From: Lunularia cruciata
Taxonomy: Eukaryota; Streptophyta; Marchantiopsida; Lunulariales; Lunulariaceae
Direction: 5' to 3'
Assembly: GCA_948567375.1 (NCBI GenBank)
Contig: OX419755.1
Location: 26,045,001-26,109,000, forward strand
DNA: 64,000 bases
Shown here: one piece after another, positions 49,850-60,879 of the stretch
Position numbering within the stretch: the stretch's first letter is position 1
Layout of the letters: each line of letters begins with the position of its first letter
Position numbers and translations under genes: made by a program
The notes under the pieces: model-generated
What the model saw: only the letters and a program-made list of their open reading frames with translations
Database searches by the model: none
Told to the model about the DNA's origin: nothing

Positions 49850-51140
49850 ATTTCCTCTGCTCCTTCATTCACAATCTTGTCCTTGTGAGTCTCCGTCCTA
49901 CCGTACTACTACTCCACCGCATTTTCTTCGGTTTGCTCTACAAGCCACAAATATTCCTCTTACTTACACGGACTCTCTCAATCAGGTCAGGTCCCCGGGG
50001 GACTCAGCTGAATTTATAGAAATTATGTGGTTTGTTCTCGCGGCAATCCAGGTTATTCTGTACTGTTTTACATTACTTTCCGACATGAGGAGGGATTTGT
50101 TCTTCGAACTCAAACTTTCAATTCAGTTCGTTAGAACAAGCTAGGTGCGTAAGAACCGTTCTGAAGGTTACAAATGGATTTATGTCTATCTTTACAACCA
50201 TTTATGACTTATGGATCATATAGTCTATTAGAGGGTAGACAGAAGTGCTTTTACTGGATCTACCAGAGTTCACGAAGTGAAGCAATCATGTAGTTCCCTC
50301 AACTGGTCATGTGTCTAAGCATTGCCGGTGTTAATTTTGCTACATACGCATACGATTTTCGTATGCGTATGTACAACAATGGACATATATGTTACGAAGA
50401 ATATATGTACTTGCTTCGAAACTACATGTAGTCCTTTCGTCCTCGTTGGATTTCAATAAATGTTTGTGTCTTCGAAGTCCCCTAACTGGTCACACCTACC
50501 CCTTCCATTGTCTACTTTACATTGTTTCCCCGTCCACGTTTACTTTTCACCTGCTCTCCTCCATTAAATGCAGCCTTTCTCTGATGTCCAACATACAGCA
50601 TGCGTTAGCTTTTATTGTAAATGGTCGGCTTAATGTATACAGTTGACGCTCCCTGCGAGATATCTCTATAACCATCAATATCTCCCAACTTTAAAGAACT
50701 TAAGACTTTCGACGACGAGACGACTAGAAGGCAGTCGCTTTCTACAGAAGATTTAACGTGAGTGAATTCAATCATCCAAAGGATGTTACTTGCAACTACA
50801 AAGTTTTATATCCTGGAATTTCATGAAGTACCCTCTGATCCATCCATGTTACCCGTTCAACGACTCATATTCTCAAAGGTAGTGATTTTAAATCGACACT
50901 AATATTTTAGAAATACTTTATCTGGATTCTTATCTTCGACAAAGCAAGTTTTATCAAAGCTAAACTCCATTCGCATACGTTTTGAAGAATACATTCGCAG
51001 AATAAAGAACTCATTGACATCAGAATGTATAAATCCTTCACCCGAAACTGCTCACGCCATGCTTTTGAATACTATAGGGCTTAGCCATGCTTTTACATCA
51101 TTTTGTTAAGAATAGAATAGTAGCAAATAAAATTGCTGCC
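49850..51140. other. Mostly unique, CpG-containing sequence
   Basis: It resembles the left flank of the window more than the transposon block. The longest frame is 85 codons and unrecognised. It holds the hairpin at 50,341-50,373. Confidence 0.4.
50341..50373. repeat. Perfect 15-bp inverted repeat with 3-base loop
   Basis: TACATACGCATACGA, loop TTT, then the exact reverse complement. The 33-bp palindrome is not flanked by transposon sequence that I recognise. It could fold as a cruciform or RNA hairpin; no T-run follows, so it is not a terminator-type structure. Confidence 0.92.
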
Positions 51141-51144
51141 TATA

Positions 51145-51600
51145 AATGTGATCAATATAGTTTTACAAAGATATATAGGCACGTTAGAGATTTATAGCTC
51201 TAGATTTTACAGAACTCAAGACATCCATTTTATCATCCATATTTATCTAGATGCCTCCAAATGAGGGCAGAGGTCACTTCTCCGGTGTATTTACCTGCAG
51301 ATGTGATCAATATAGTTATTTTGATACACTTCCATTGTGCATATCTATGCACTAGAGTTTTGTAGCTCTAGATTTCACTGAACTCAAGACATCCATTTTA
51401 TCTAAATACCTAAGGATGAGTCCGGAGGCCACATCTCGGCCTATCTACCTAAAGATGTGACCAATATAGTTGTACAGAGTTACTTCTTGTGTAGTTATGC
51501 ATTAGAGATTTGTAGCTCTAGATTTCATAGAACTCAAGACACCCATTTTTATCTTGATATTCATGGATGATAGCAAAGTCCACTTCTCTACCTACTCCCA
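51145..51600 (+). repeat. Three-copy tandem repeat, ~155-bp period
   Basis: Units start with ATGTGAtCAATATAGTT at about 51,145, 51,300 and 51,455. Each contains TTTGTAGCTCTAGATTT and GAACTCAAGACAtCCATTTT. It lies directly upstream of plus-strand RT-element sequence and may be that element's 5' leader. Confidence 0.85.
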
Positions 51601-52966
51601 AGAACTTCTCATACTCCTCTCTTCTCTTTACAAGTTCCACCAGACTCATGCTCATGGTTATGCTCTCTTAATCCTATTTAAGCATTCCCACCAGGTTAAG
51701 TAGACCCCGCAATTACACCAAGATCTATATGCCTTATATCTAGTAGGTGCCACACTCTCCTTATACTATGAGCTATCTTGGCAAATGACCAAGGGAGAGA
51801 TATCTACACTTGGACCTTATTAGCCTCCTCTCTCCAAAGGACTTTGCTCTTCCTAAGCATGGAGGTGTATCAAACACCATGAGTTTGCTTCTTGTATTCA
51901 TCAATTTTTGCGGAGCATTGGCCAACTTTACATTAGGAGGACACTATCTGATGCACCATGAGACTTCTTCCTCTTAGACTCATCAGTTTTTGGGGAGATT
52001 GGCCAACTTTACAAGAAGAGTACACCATCTGGGCCCAAGCAACAACCAAATGGATCACAAAGTCTCCATAGTCCATGCCTTGCTCCAAAGCATCATTGTC
52101 TACATTTTTCTCTAATGATAGGTCAAGTAGGTGAGTATCAGCAATCAGTTCATGTAATATCATCCTCTAGACCAACACCCTTCTCCACTTATACTTTTTC
52201 TTCCCTATAGACTCTTTATCCTCCGGCCACATATGATCTTTCTTCTTTCATCCATGATTATCATCTAGATAAGGAGCTAGAGCTTATGAAGTTCTTCTTT
52301 GCTCATGCTTCTCTCCATTCCACACATTTCTCTATGGATGGGCCATTGAGATTTTTTTTGAGCATCTACTTATTGTCTTTCCTCAGACATGCTAGATTTT
52401 AGCTTTGCCTTTCTCTTTGCATTTTACCAACACATTACCTCGGGTCCAATGCTCCCATGAGCTGCTTTTTTGCTTTGTGCATCTCATTTTCTTCCTTTGT
52501 CAAATTGAACATCCAATGTTTGCACTATAGCCATTTTGGATGTTTCCTTTATTTAGTCTCACACAATATTTGTTTGTTGGTTCATCACTCTTTTTCAACC
52601 ATTTTGTCTCCACATCAATATGCAATGACTACTCCAAGTGGTTGCAAGATAATTATTGCAATTATTCAAGCTTCCTTGGAAATCCATCTTGGTTGGGTGG
52701 TTTTCCAAGTGGATATCTCAAATGCATTGAATACCATTTGTTATCCAACTTACTTTATGCTCTTTGCTTAGTATGAGGATCAAATACCTGCCTTAAGTCC
52801 CTTTGTGCATAATTTCTATGGCAACAAGACACCTTTGTTGTATAGCCCCCACACTACTACATCAAAGCTCACATAGCTAGTATTTATTGAGGGTGCATGT
52901 CAATATCCTTTGGAGAGGGAGAAGGAAGCCTCTATTTACTATAGCCCAGTATACAACTTATGGGAT
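51600..52966 (+). pseudogene. Non-LTR-like reverse transcriptase remnant, left part
   Basis: The plus frame 52,457-52,771 ends LSPHQYAMTTPSGCKIIIAI, then IQASLEIHLGWVVFQVDISN followed by ALN, which is RT motif A with its Asp. After a frame break come PALSPFVHNFYGNKTPLLYS and ERGRRKPLFTIAQY, corresponding to the region around Q-G-D-P-x-x-x-x-x-F (the QGDP itself mutated). The block order is the same as at 30.5-32.7 kb. It stops at 52,966, where a family-B LTR is inserted, and resumes after 56,977. Confidence 0.65.
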
Positions 52967-53996
52967 TGTAAAGATCAAGGAGAGAAATAGAAGAATGGAA
53001 GATCACATTGAAAACTCTTGCTTGAGGAGAACTCTAAATGTCAAGCATGAGCTTAGGCTTTGGTATCTATAGAGAAGCTAAGTATAAGACTCCCAAGAAG
53101 CCACCTTTCTTAGAATGCAAGCCAAAATAGCCGTCTACTTGACATACAAGCTATTCAAATCTTGGAAAGTTCCTAAAAGCTTATTGCAAAGAAACTTCCT
53201 AGATATTTCTAGACATTTGTGACAACCCGGCAAATATAACTTTTGTGGTAATCAGGTAAGTAAAGTTTGTCCCCGCATAGATACTGGTAAGAAATGTCCA
53301 AATACAAAGTTGAATAGTAACAAGTAGTTCTCCTTGGTTGCGTCTTTAATCTCTCAGGTAGAAACTACACCCAGAAGCGAGTACCAAGCACTGATTTGCA
53401 GTCTTGTCACAACAATTTGTCACCTATAATCACAACTCCATCAAATCTTTTCAAACAATCTTGATTGTGATGATTTAGTCTCTCCCAAAAATGGCACTTC
53501 ATTGCAGAATGACTTTGCCTCAGAATTATGTTCCACCCCTCCACTAAAGGCACAACTTCCTTGATCAAAATTGTTTCCCATCAACACTACACTGCACTCA
53601 CAACTGTAGAATACTACCAACACTACAATTCTTCTCAGATCTGTCAAGGCATTGCTCCGATTGCACTTCACTCAAGATCAAACACACAAAATGCATACCA
53701 AGGCTACGGAATCCAACATCCAACACACACACTGACTTGCACTTCAAAATTCTCCAAACACTCACAAACACAAATACAAAGTTTATACCCGGAATTAAGC
53801 TCAAGCAATGAGCACTAAATCTATTTTTAGAAATTATGAGCACTGAACAAAAATATACTATGAATGTCACCTCTAAATAGTAGAGCAATCGATAGTTGCT
53901 AACAACTATACCATTCTACAACAACTTTTCTTACCTACAGATCCAAAATTACAATGCACCTCTTCATATTTGCCTCTTCAAATCTCAAAACTGTTA

Positions 53997-55652
53997 CTAA
54001 TCTGATCCAATGTCAACTTTGACTTTGGCTTCTAATCTCAATGTTCCTTTGAGAATTTCTCCTTCTTCAGGTCTACTCAATTCTACTCCTAACTCTTCTA
54101 TTTCTACCACTTCTTCATTGTGAACTACAATTGAGGTCATGGGTAACCTTTCTAACTCTTTTCCTTCCGACCACCCACTCTTCTCTAAAGTGTCAAGTGT
54201 CAAATCAGAAGACACCTGCACTCTTATCTCTCTTACTTTGGGTCTTATAACTACTTGTACTTCACTACAAAGTTTATCCAACTCTTTCCTAACAAGATCC
54301 AATCTGAGACACACAATGTCTCCTACTTCTAATATTTTCCTATCTACTTGTTCTCGTAGACAAATTAACAAATTATTCAGCTCTATGTCTTTCTCTTTCC
54401 TCTTTCTTGTCTCCTACACCAACAACTTCAACTTGTGCAACCTGGCTTCTTCCAATTTCCCTTCAACCTCCATGTTGAGCATCGCTTTTATCTCATTTAC
54501 TACTCCTACTACTTCATTGGCTTCCCCCACGGTCTTCAGCTTCTCCCTCTTTCTTTCTTCCTCCAATTTGTTGTGATACATCTATAATTTGTCCTCAAAC
54601 TCAACCTTCATTGCCTCCTTCTCATGTCAATTTATGGCAATTTGTTCTTCTGCCATCCTTAACAATCCTCACAATCAATCTTCTTTGCTACCACGTTCTG
54701 CTAACTCTCACTACTAGGCTTGATCCTTCTTAGTAGCCTTCTTCTTTAGACCCTGCAACTCTTGCTCCATTACTGCTACACTTGCCTTTGAATGTATCAA
54801 TTCTACTTGTGCATCAGCAATCTCTCCCTTCAACACTATGACTAATGCCATTGTCTCCTTAGCTTCCTTGCAACACTTCACCAAATCTTCTCTCATTGCT
54901 TCAAAATGCTTACTCCAATGAATCTCCTCCACTCAAAGTTCTTCGGCTTCCATCTCTACCCTTGTTAGCTTGCTTCTCAACAACAAGGTTTCCGCATTCC
55001 ACTTCTCTACTATTGCTAACTTGTCTCGCACATCAAGGTGAGCACTTCCCACCTCTGCTTTCTTTTGCTATAGAAACACCAACAACGGACACACAACCTT
55101 TGATAGATACTGCATTTTGTTGTACTTCTTCTATGATGACTTTACTAGACCCTACCTCAGCAGTTCTTGGACATGTCAAGACTCCTTCTTCTTCCTTTTT
55201 CTCACATCCTTGTTTGATAGTGGAGACCTCTGGACTCGGCTTCCTTGTGTCCACACTCCATCTTGTTGAATTTTTGCCTTGCCTTCATTGCCACTACTTG
55301 ATTCTTCATTTTGCAATTTGAACTCTTCTTCTCCTACCAAAGCTTCACCCTTCCACTCATTTTCTCCTTCAGACTCTCCTTCTTCTTCCAGATTCAATTC
55401 CTTTGCTTTCACCACCATTGCCTTCGGGTTAATCTTTTGCATCTTCTACAGCTGTCCTACCACCAGGTGACTTTCAGGCTTTGTTCTCTTCCTTGCCCTC
55501 AGGATGTCAATTGTTACAATTCTCTCCTTCCCACTCTTCTTGTTGTACTCATCTCCTTCTTGCACTCTCTCCATATAATATTGTTCATCAGCATCTACCT
55601 CCCTACGCAAATCCAAATAAAAGTTTGATCGCATTTGGTTTCTCTCCTCCAA
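53997..55652 (-). pseudogene. Coiled-coil reading frames in the 3.6-kb element
   Basis: Minus frames at 55,652-55,446, 55,442-55,176, 54,932-54,714 and 54,371-53,997 are charged and helical: e.g. EAKETMALVIVLKGEIADAQ, VELIHSKASVAVMEQELQGL followed by KKK, and RLDLVRKELDKLCSEVQVVI. They seem to be pieces of one long protein. There is no catalytic motif. Long coiled coils could be structural or gag-like, or come from a captured host gene. I do not recognise the family. Confidence 0.5.
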
Positions 55653-55654
55653 AG

Positions 55655-56583
55655 TCAGTAAATTAAGCCCAAAATAGCATGAGATATGAAGAGCACAAGT
55701 AATGTGGTGGTATGTCCATTCTCCAACCCAAAATCATCTGCCCCACTTGTTGATGCAAACATTTTGCCCAATCTACTGCTTCTCCTGCAAACATTTGGTG
55801 AAAGAACACCACCTATTGCATTGTGACATAGGTAGTTTGCTCTGGCTTGAACATTGCAATCATCATGCTTACAATCCCTCTTCATTCAGGGTCTCTATAG
55901 ATATCCACCTTATACCCATTCTCGGTGCAATGTAGATTGAAGGAATTTCTTACCTTAGCAGTCTCGTCTGAGGCATCACACTTCCAATAGAAGGTGGTAC
56001 CTACTATCTCTCTTGCTTCTCTCCCCCAGACTATTCTCCAATCTGGCTCCGTCTATCGAGCCGAATTTCCTGTCTTCTCCTTGTGCTTTGGCCCACACTT
56101 GCTACAATTTCTACCATGAAACCTAGAAAACTGAAATTCCAATTTCAGGCCAAGAATGTGATCCGTGCCACTACATCTAATCTATGCCTTGCTAAGACCT
56201 CGATCCGTGCCACTATATCTGATCTATGCAATGCAAGTCTTCTCACTGCACTCTGCTTACTCACTTTTGGGGCCATCATGTGTTTCCTCACTCTCTTCTT
56301 GTGGAAGATCATTCCCGAGATCCTAACACACTTGTCTTCTTGCAGATTTGCAATTTGCATTACTTCAGGTCGACTCTGAATAAGGACATGGTAGCATCTG
56401 GACATTGCGCTGCTTCCTTGCAGAAATCTCAATTTTATAGTCCTGGGCTGATTGGTCATTCTTCAATTGTTTCTCCACTCCAATTACCAATTTTGTGAGG
56501 TTGTTTCCTATCACTATCAAGAACTTCTTGATCCCGACAGCGTCATTTTCTTCTCGGATACTTTCTTGATTGGCAAACCCCAA
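55655..56583 (-). pseudogene. N-terminal unknown domain in the 3.6-kb element
   Basis: At ~56,050-55,905 the minus strand reads DWRIVWGREAREIVGTTFYW, KCDASDETAKVRNSFNLHCT, ENGYKVDIYRDPE, then a stop. It continues as KRDCKHDDCNVQARANYLCH and GVLSPNVCRRSSRLGKMFA in the frame 55,885-55,655. Upstream (56,583-56,365) is IGNNLTKLVIGVEKQLKND. The run of W, Y, C and H residues suggests a folded domain, but I cannot assign it. Confidence 0.45.
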
Positions 56584-56977
56584 AGAAGTTTGTTACGGGT
56601 TCTTCGGGTCAGGCTACACTACCCGATACAAAGTCCCCTTCTTTGTCTTTCTCTCTCGTCCACCCCGGGTACTTTGGATTTGACCCAAGATCAACTTTGT
56701 GTTTAAGCCAAACACATGCTTCTTCTTATTTTACTTCCCGTTTAGCCCTCCTTCGACTTTACTAACGTACTTCTTCTTCAAAACTTTATAAAAACCATAA
56801 AAAACCAAAAATGTGGGTACCACAACATTCTACAAAAATGCTTTTTAGATGCTTCTAGAGTATTCTTAAAATTCTTAGAATATGCTAGTTCTACCTTCTT
56901 TTAGCTATAATTAGCTGATTTTGCTAACTCATTAGCTCTTACTAACTCTTTTGCTAACTCCATATTATTACAGGGAG

Positions 56978-57916
56978 GTTACAATTACTTTCCCATTATA
57001 TCTCTTTCCATCCCCTTTAGATGATACTTATATCTTGGGCCCTTTGGAAAATGTAGTTTGAACATTTTTTGCTTTCACATATAGCCTAAAGACTTTGTAT
57101 TTACAAGTCTAGATTTGTAAATGCAAGATCTAGAGTCCATGTATAGTCCTCATTCCCTTAGAATTCCTACCAATGTCCAACTCCCAATAGAAAGTTAGTG
57201 TGTATTGAGCTCTCCTCTATGGAAGGGTGATTGTTGCAGCTTATTTTTCTCATATAGTTTGGTTCAAGCTACAACATATGCACATCTAATCCCTTGTTTG
57301 CAAAATACACAAGTGGATTACTTCATCCTTACAAGATGCTATGTCTCCAAAGCCTCATATCTGGCACATACTTAAGCACCCATAGAGATACTTCTCCCTA
57401 TTTATGTGCCTTTGATAGTACCATATGCCACACTTTCTCCACTCTTTAAGACCATGTATGCTCCCACAACTATCAAAAGAGTGATGTAGATAGCTCTTCT
57501 AATAGCCATGGGAGGATGTGGTCTAATGTTGTAAGAGGCTATTGCACTAGTAGCATATCTAGGAGCATGGGCATTAGTAGCTCCTCTACTGGGACCACCT
57601 CTTTGAAGGGTGAGGACATATATAGTTTCTTTTATGGACTTCCAACTTATCTTGTTTGATGTGGTAGTTGCAAACCATAACAACTGGAGTCCTTAGTACA
57701 ATTGCAATAATTATTACTACTAGGGGGAGGGAGGAATATTATATTATGAGGTGAAAAATGAGAGTGGAGATACCAAAGTTCACCAAAGAATGGTTTGTGG
57801 GACACAAGTCCTGCTTACTTTAGTTTTAAAGTGGTGACTAACAAGAAATGATGACTAAAGATGAACTCTAATCTAACCGCTAGGAGTATTATCTTGTGAT
57901 ACTTCATCAACACATT
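56978..57916 (+). pseudogene. Non-LTR-like reverse transcriptase remnant, right part and 3' end
   Basis: Resumes the element broken at 52,966. At ~57,500-57,605 the plus strand reads IAMGGCGLML, then EAIALVAYLGAWALVAPLLG. It aligns in DNA and protein with 31,540-31,430 (reverse), e.g. GGAGCATGGGC and GAGGCTATTG. It ends with the ~95-bp 3' tail also found at bases 1-130, finishing GTGATACTTCATCAAC. There are stops throughout. Confidence 0.6.
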
Positions 57917-57919
57917 ATA

Positions 57920-60650
57920 CACCACAGCTCTACTATGTTACTTTTATCCCTGTGGATGGCTGTGGAGATTTTTGACTATCTCTACCATCACTTTCATTGT
58001 CTCCTTTGTAATATAGCACAAGGTTCCTCAGATAAGAGATGAGCACATGTTATCTAGCCAGCCATGTTCACCTCTTGTTTTTGCTATAAGGTCTCCTTCT
58101 CTATTGTGTTAATTCTTTTTTCTTGGACCTCAAGCTCAAGTTCTCCATTTGCACTTCTTGGTGTGCTTGTATTCTGGTTTTTCTTTCGGGTATACTATAT
58201 GGCCTTTTGCCAAAATTAGGACTACGCAACTTCAAAATATTTCATTTTGAAGGTTCTACTGGTAACTCCCAGTGGTCGAGGTATATGAAGATTATACCAT
58301 CCTATCTCTTGATTCTTGATTCCTGAAGATCTTCAGCGGTCTCATGGTCAATACCGCCAATTGAAAAAATTTGGTGTTGATGCACGCAAAGCAAATTCTG
58401 GGTGCAGATTTGGTGGTCAGGGTTAAGAACCGTAGGATTATTCATCACGGAGGTCAATGACATCGTCTTCAACATATTCAGTTCCTTTTGTCTAAATTGT
58501 AACCTGCACTTAGGTGTCCGAAACAACGTCTCCAGACAGTGGTTTATCTCAAACTTGGATGTCAATTTCATATTCTTCTACTTATAATCGATGGGCACAG
58601 TTAACATCAAGTTGTAGTTTAGGAAAATACTCTTGATATTTAACTGAGTACGGGAACCAAACAAAAGATAGGATTAGCATTGTCATGGTCGGTAAATTAT
58701 CTTGCTCCTTAGTTTCAAAGTTCGGTAAAATAATCAGCATGTTCAACTTAAAAGTTGTGAGCTTGAGGTCCAGATACCCTACTTTATCCACATACATACT
58801 TATAGGAAGTCTCTGGCAGATGATACATATCTATGTATTTTATTCAGTTTTTTGGTTCTTTTCAAATATGTGTCTGCATTGCACTCTTTTCCGTAATTAG
58901 TGTGCACCTGTAATTGGCGTGTATATTTAATTCTTTGTGGTCTACACTAACATAGGACTCGAGAAAAAATTTCCGTTTGAAGCTTCCTAAGATACGAATT
59001 ACAGTTTCACTTTGCAAAGAATCTTCTCCATTTATCTCAAAATTATGGGAATATTCCTCAAATGTTACAATGAATAGAGGATATTTTTGCAAGGTTTGTC
59101 CCATATATCTTTCAAGAATGAAAAACTTGCTTTCATTCTAGAGAATGTTTATCGCCGTCTCCTATGGCCTCACAAGCTTATATTCAAATTTAGATTGAAT
59201 ACACTCTAAATTCACGACTTAATTCTTTCAATAGAATATGTTACAGTAAAACTCTTATTTTGTCGGTGTATTTGAATACTAAGATATACATTGATATATT
59301 TCACTCTAGACTCCTGTAAGTTCACATTATTTGTTTCAACTATCCAGGTTTCCTAATTAGTGTGTGCTGATGCGCTCCACATTAATTAGACAGAACCACT
59401 CGAAAATTGTTGAACTCAAATAGTGTGGTCCACATTAATTAGAAATCTCTAAAGAAAACGACTTGAGATCATTTAGCTCAGACAGTGTAAATAGGGAAAA
59501 CTATATACCAAATACAGAAAAGAGTGCGATCTTAAGGTAAAGTACGTGGTGAGACTGGACTGGCAAATGCTTCGGCGAGTTTGGAATCTCATGTGCCTAT
59601 GGTCCGGCCTACAGCAAACACTTAAGGGAATTGACTGGCTGTTCGTTGTCGCCTGCTCTGTACGTTAGGCAGCGCCATATAGGTACTGCGGATTTCCGCT
59701 ACACAGGGAGATCGAGCTTCTTGCTTGTTAAACTGGATTTACAGTCTGTTCCTTTAAACTGTTCTCAAGACGGTATCCGACCGATCGGTTTGTCTTCCAA
59801 GGCCTGCCGGTGCATCTCAAGAAAAGAGAGTCATGCCGATTGCTTGCGCAGAGATGGATTTAACTCTACCCCAAACTTGGCACCAAGACTTCACGGTACC
59901 CCAAGTAAGAAGAAAGACTTAACAGTACCCTTCCCGCGAGGTGGTCCTACATTTCATTCTGTGTCATAGTTGTCAGTGATGGCTATGTCTTGGCAAACAA
60001 CGTTTGTGTCAATCATAAACTGTTTTGATCTGCATAACAGTCGAGATTGTATAAAAATATTGATTATATTATTCACAAGAACAATGTCTAGCTGGTCAAT
60101 GAATTTGGGGCGTTAGTTAAGACTTACGTGCCACGTCAATCATAAAGGGTACTGTTAAGTCATTCTGCCAACTTGGTACCCAGTTTAGAGTCCTTTTAAG
60201 TTCATCTCTGATACCATGCCTTCATTTGTACCGCTGTCTTCCATGGGACGTCAAGGCTCGTGTCAGGGAAAGAAAGAAGGCGTTTTTGGCTCACTCGATA
60301 TTGGGATGTGAAAGGTTCATAGCGTGTATGGACATTTTCTCGGAAACTTACCAGCGCATCCGTTACAAGCACCGTCTATAGCAAATCGATTTCAAGCCTA
60401 AATTTCGCTCAAATTTTGCAATGCGCAGACTCCCTCCTCTCCGTTTTGTCATACTAGACGAACTCGATACACTGTTTGTATGCGCAAACTTGTTCGATGT
60501 TCCCTTTAATGTTTTATTCTACTTTTCTCGAGCATGAGTGATTTCATGTACTAGTACGGTAAACGGTTCTAGAGGAATCCGTTTAACAAATTATCTAACA
60601 TTTTGCAATTTTCCTTAACAATCACTATGAGATGGGGTCAGCGAATTTCT
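57920..60650. other. Mostly unique sequence with an unassigned minus-strand frame cluster
   Basis: Three minus-strand frames follow one another at 59,104-58,862, 58,797-58,582 and 58,571-58,302 (80, 71 and 89 codons), separated by 10-65 bases. They could be exons or a broken gene, but I recognise no domain. An imperfect inverted repeat sharing CTTAACAGTACCCTT lies at ~59,875-59,935 and ~60,144-60,190. A reverse TGGTATCAGAG at 60,206-60,216 resembles a primer binding site. Confidence 0.35.
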
Positions 60651-60654
60651 TACA

Positions 60655-60872
60655 CATATCCATGATAGATATCGGATATATATGGCGATAGAATTATGGT
60701 AATGATTTACTCAAAAATACATATCTGTAATTGTATATATGTATGCCACCTGTCGTTCACATACATATCCATGATATATATCGGATATATATGGCGATAG
60801 AATTATGGTAATGATTTGTTCAAAAATACATATCTGTAATTGTATATATGTATGCCACCTGTAGTTCACATG
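60655..60872 (+). repeat. Two-copy tandem repeat, 109-bp period, near identical
   Basis: Copies at 60,655-60,763 and 60,764-60,872 differ at only a handful of bases (e.g. GATAGATATCGG against GATATATATCGG, GTCGTTC against GTAGTTC). AT-rich with ATATATGGCGATAGAATTATGG. The high identity suggests a recent duplication. Confidence 0.95.
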
Positions 60873-60879
60873 CAAGACA

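Larger units (their letters stand above)
53218..56824 (-). mobile_element. Unrecognised 3.6-kb element with perfect 5-bp target duplication
   Basis: Starts TGTGACAACCC and ends GGGTACCACA (inverted: TGTGGTACCC). ACATT occurs on both sides (53,213-53,217 and 56,825-56,829), exactly where the family-B LTR is interrupted. TG...CA ends with a 5-bp duplication suggest an LTR retroelement, yet I find neither a second LTR copy nor RT, integrase or RNase H. Minus-strand coding-like text fills it (next entries). It could be a non-autonomous element carrying only a gag-like or captured gene. Confidence 0.75.
52967..56972 (-). mobile_element. Family-B LTR, split by the 53,218-56,824 element
   Basis: The right end in reverse reads TGTAATAATATGGAGTTAGC, the same as the LTR start at 63,324. 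The left end in reverse ends GATCTTTACA, like the LTR end at 63,864. Its interior (TAGGAACTTTCCAAG, TTCTATTTCTCTCCTT) matches the 3' half of that LTR. Flanks are GGGAT (52,962-52,966) and GGGAG (56,973-56,977). Without the inner element it is ~394 bp, so a shortened solo LTR inserted into the RT element. Confidence 0.75.

Noticed and set aside
51933-52163. 76-codon minus-strand frame
   Set aside because: Antisense shadow of plus-strand RT-element sequence.
58302-59104. Three consecutive minus-strand frames as a definite multi-exon gene
   Set aside because: Suggestive order but no recognisable domain, and splice sites could not be decided by eye; kept only as an unassigned cluster.
59631-59969. 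112-codon plus-strand frame
   Set aside because: No domain, includes one arm of an imperfect inverted repeat, and the composition is not protein-like.
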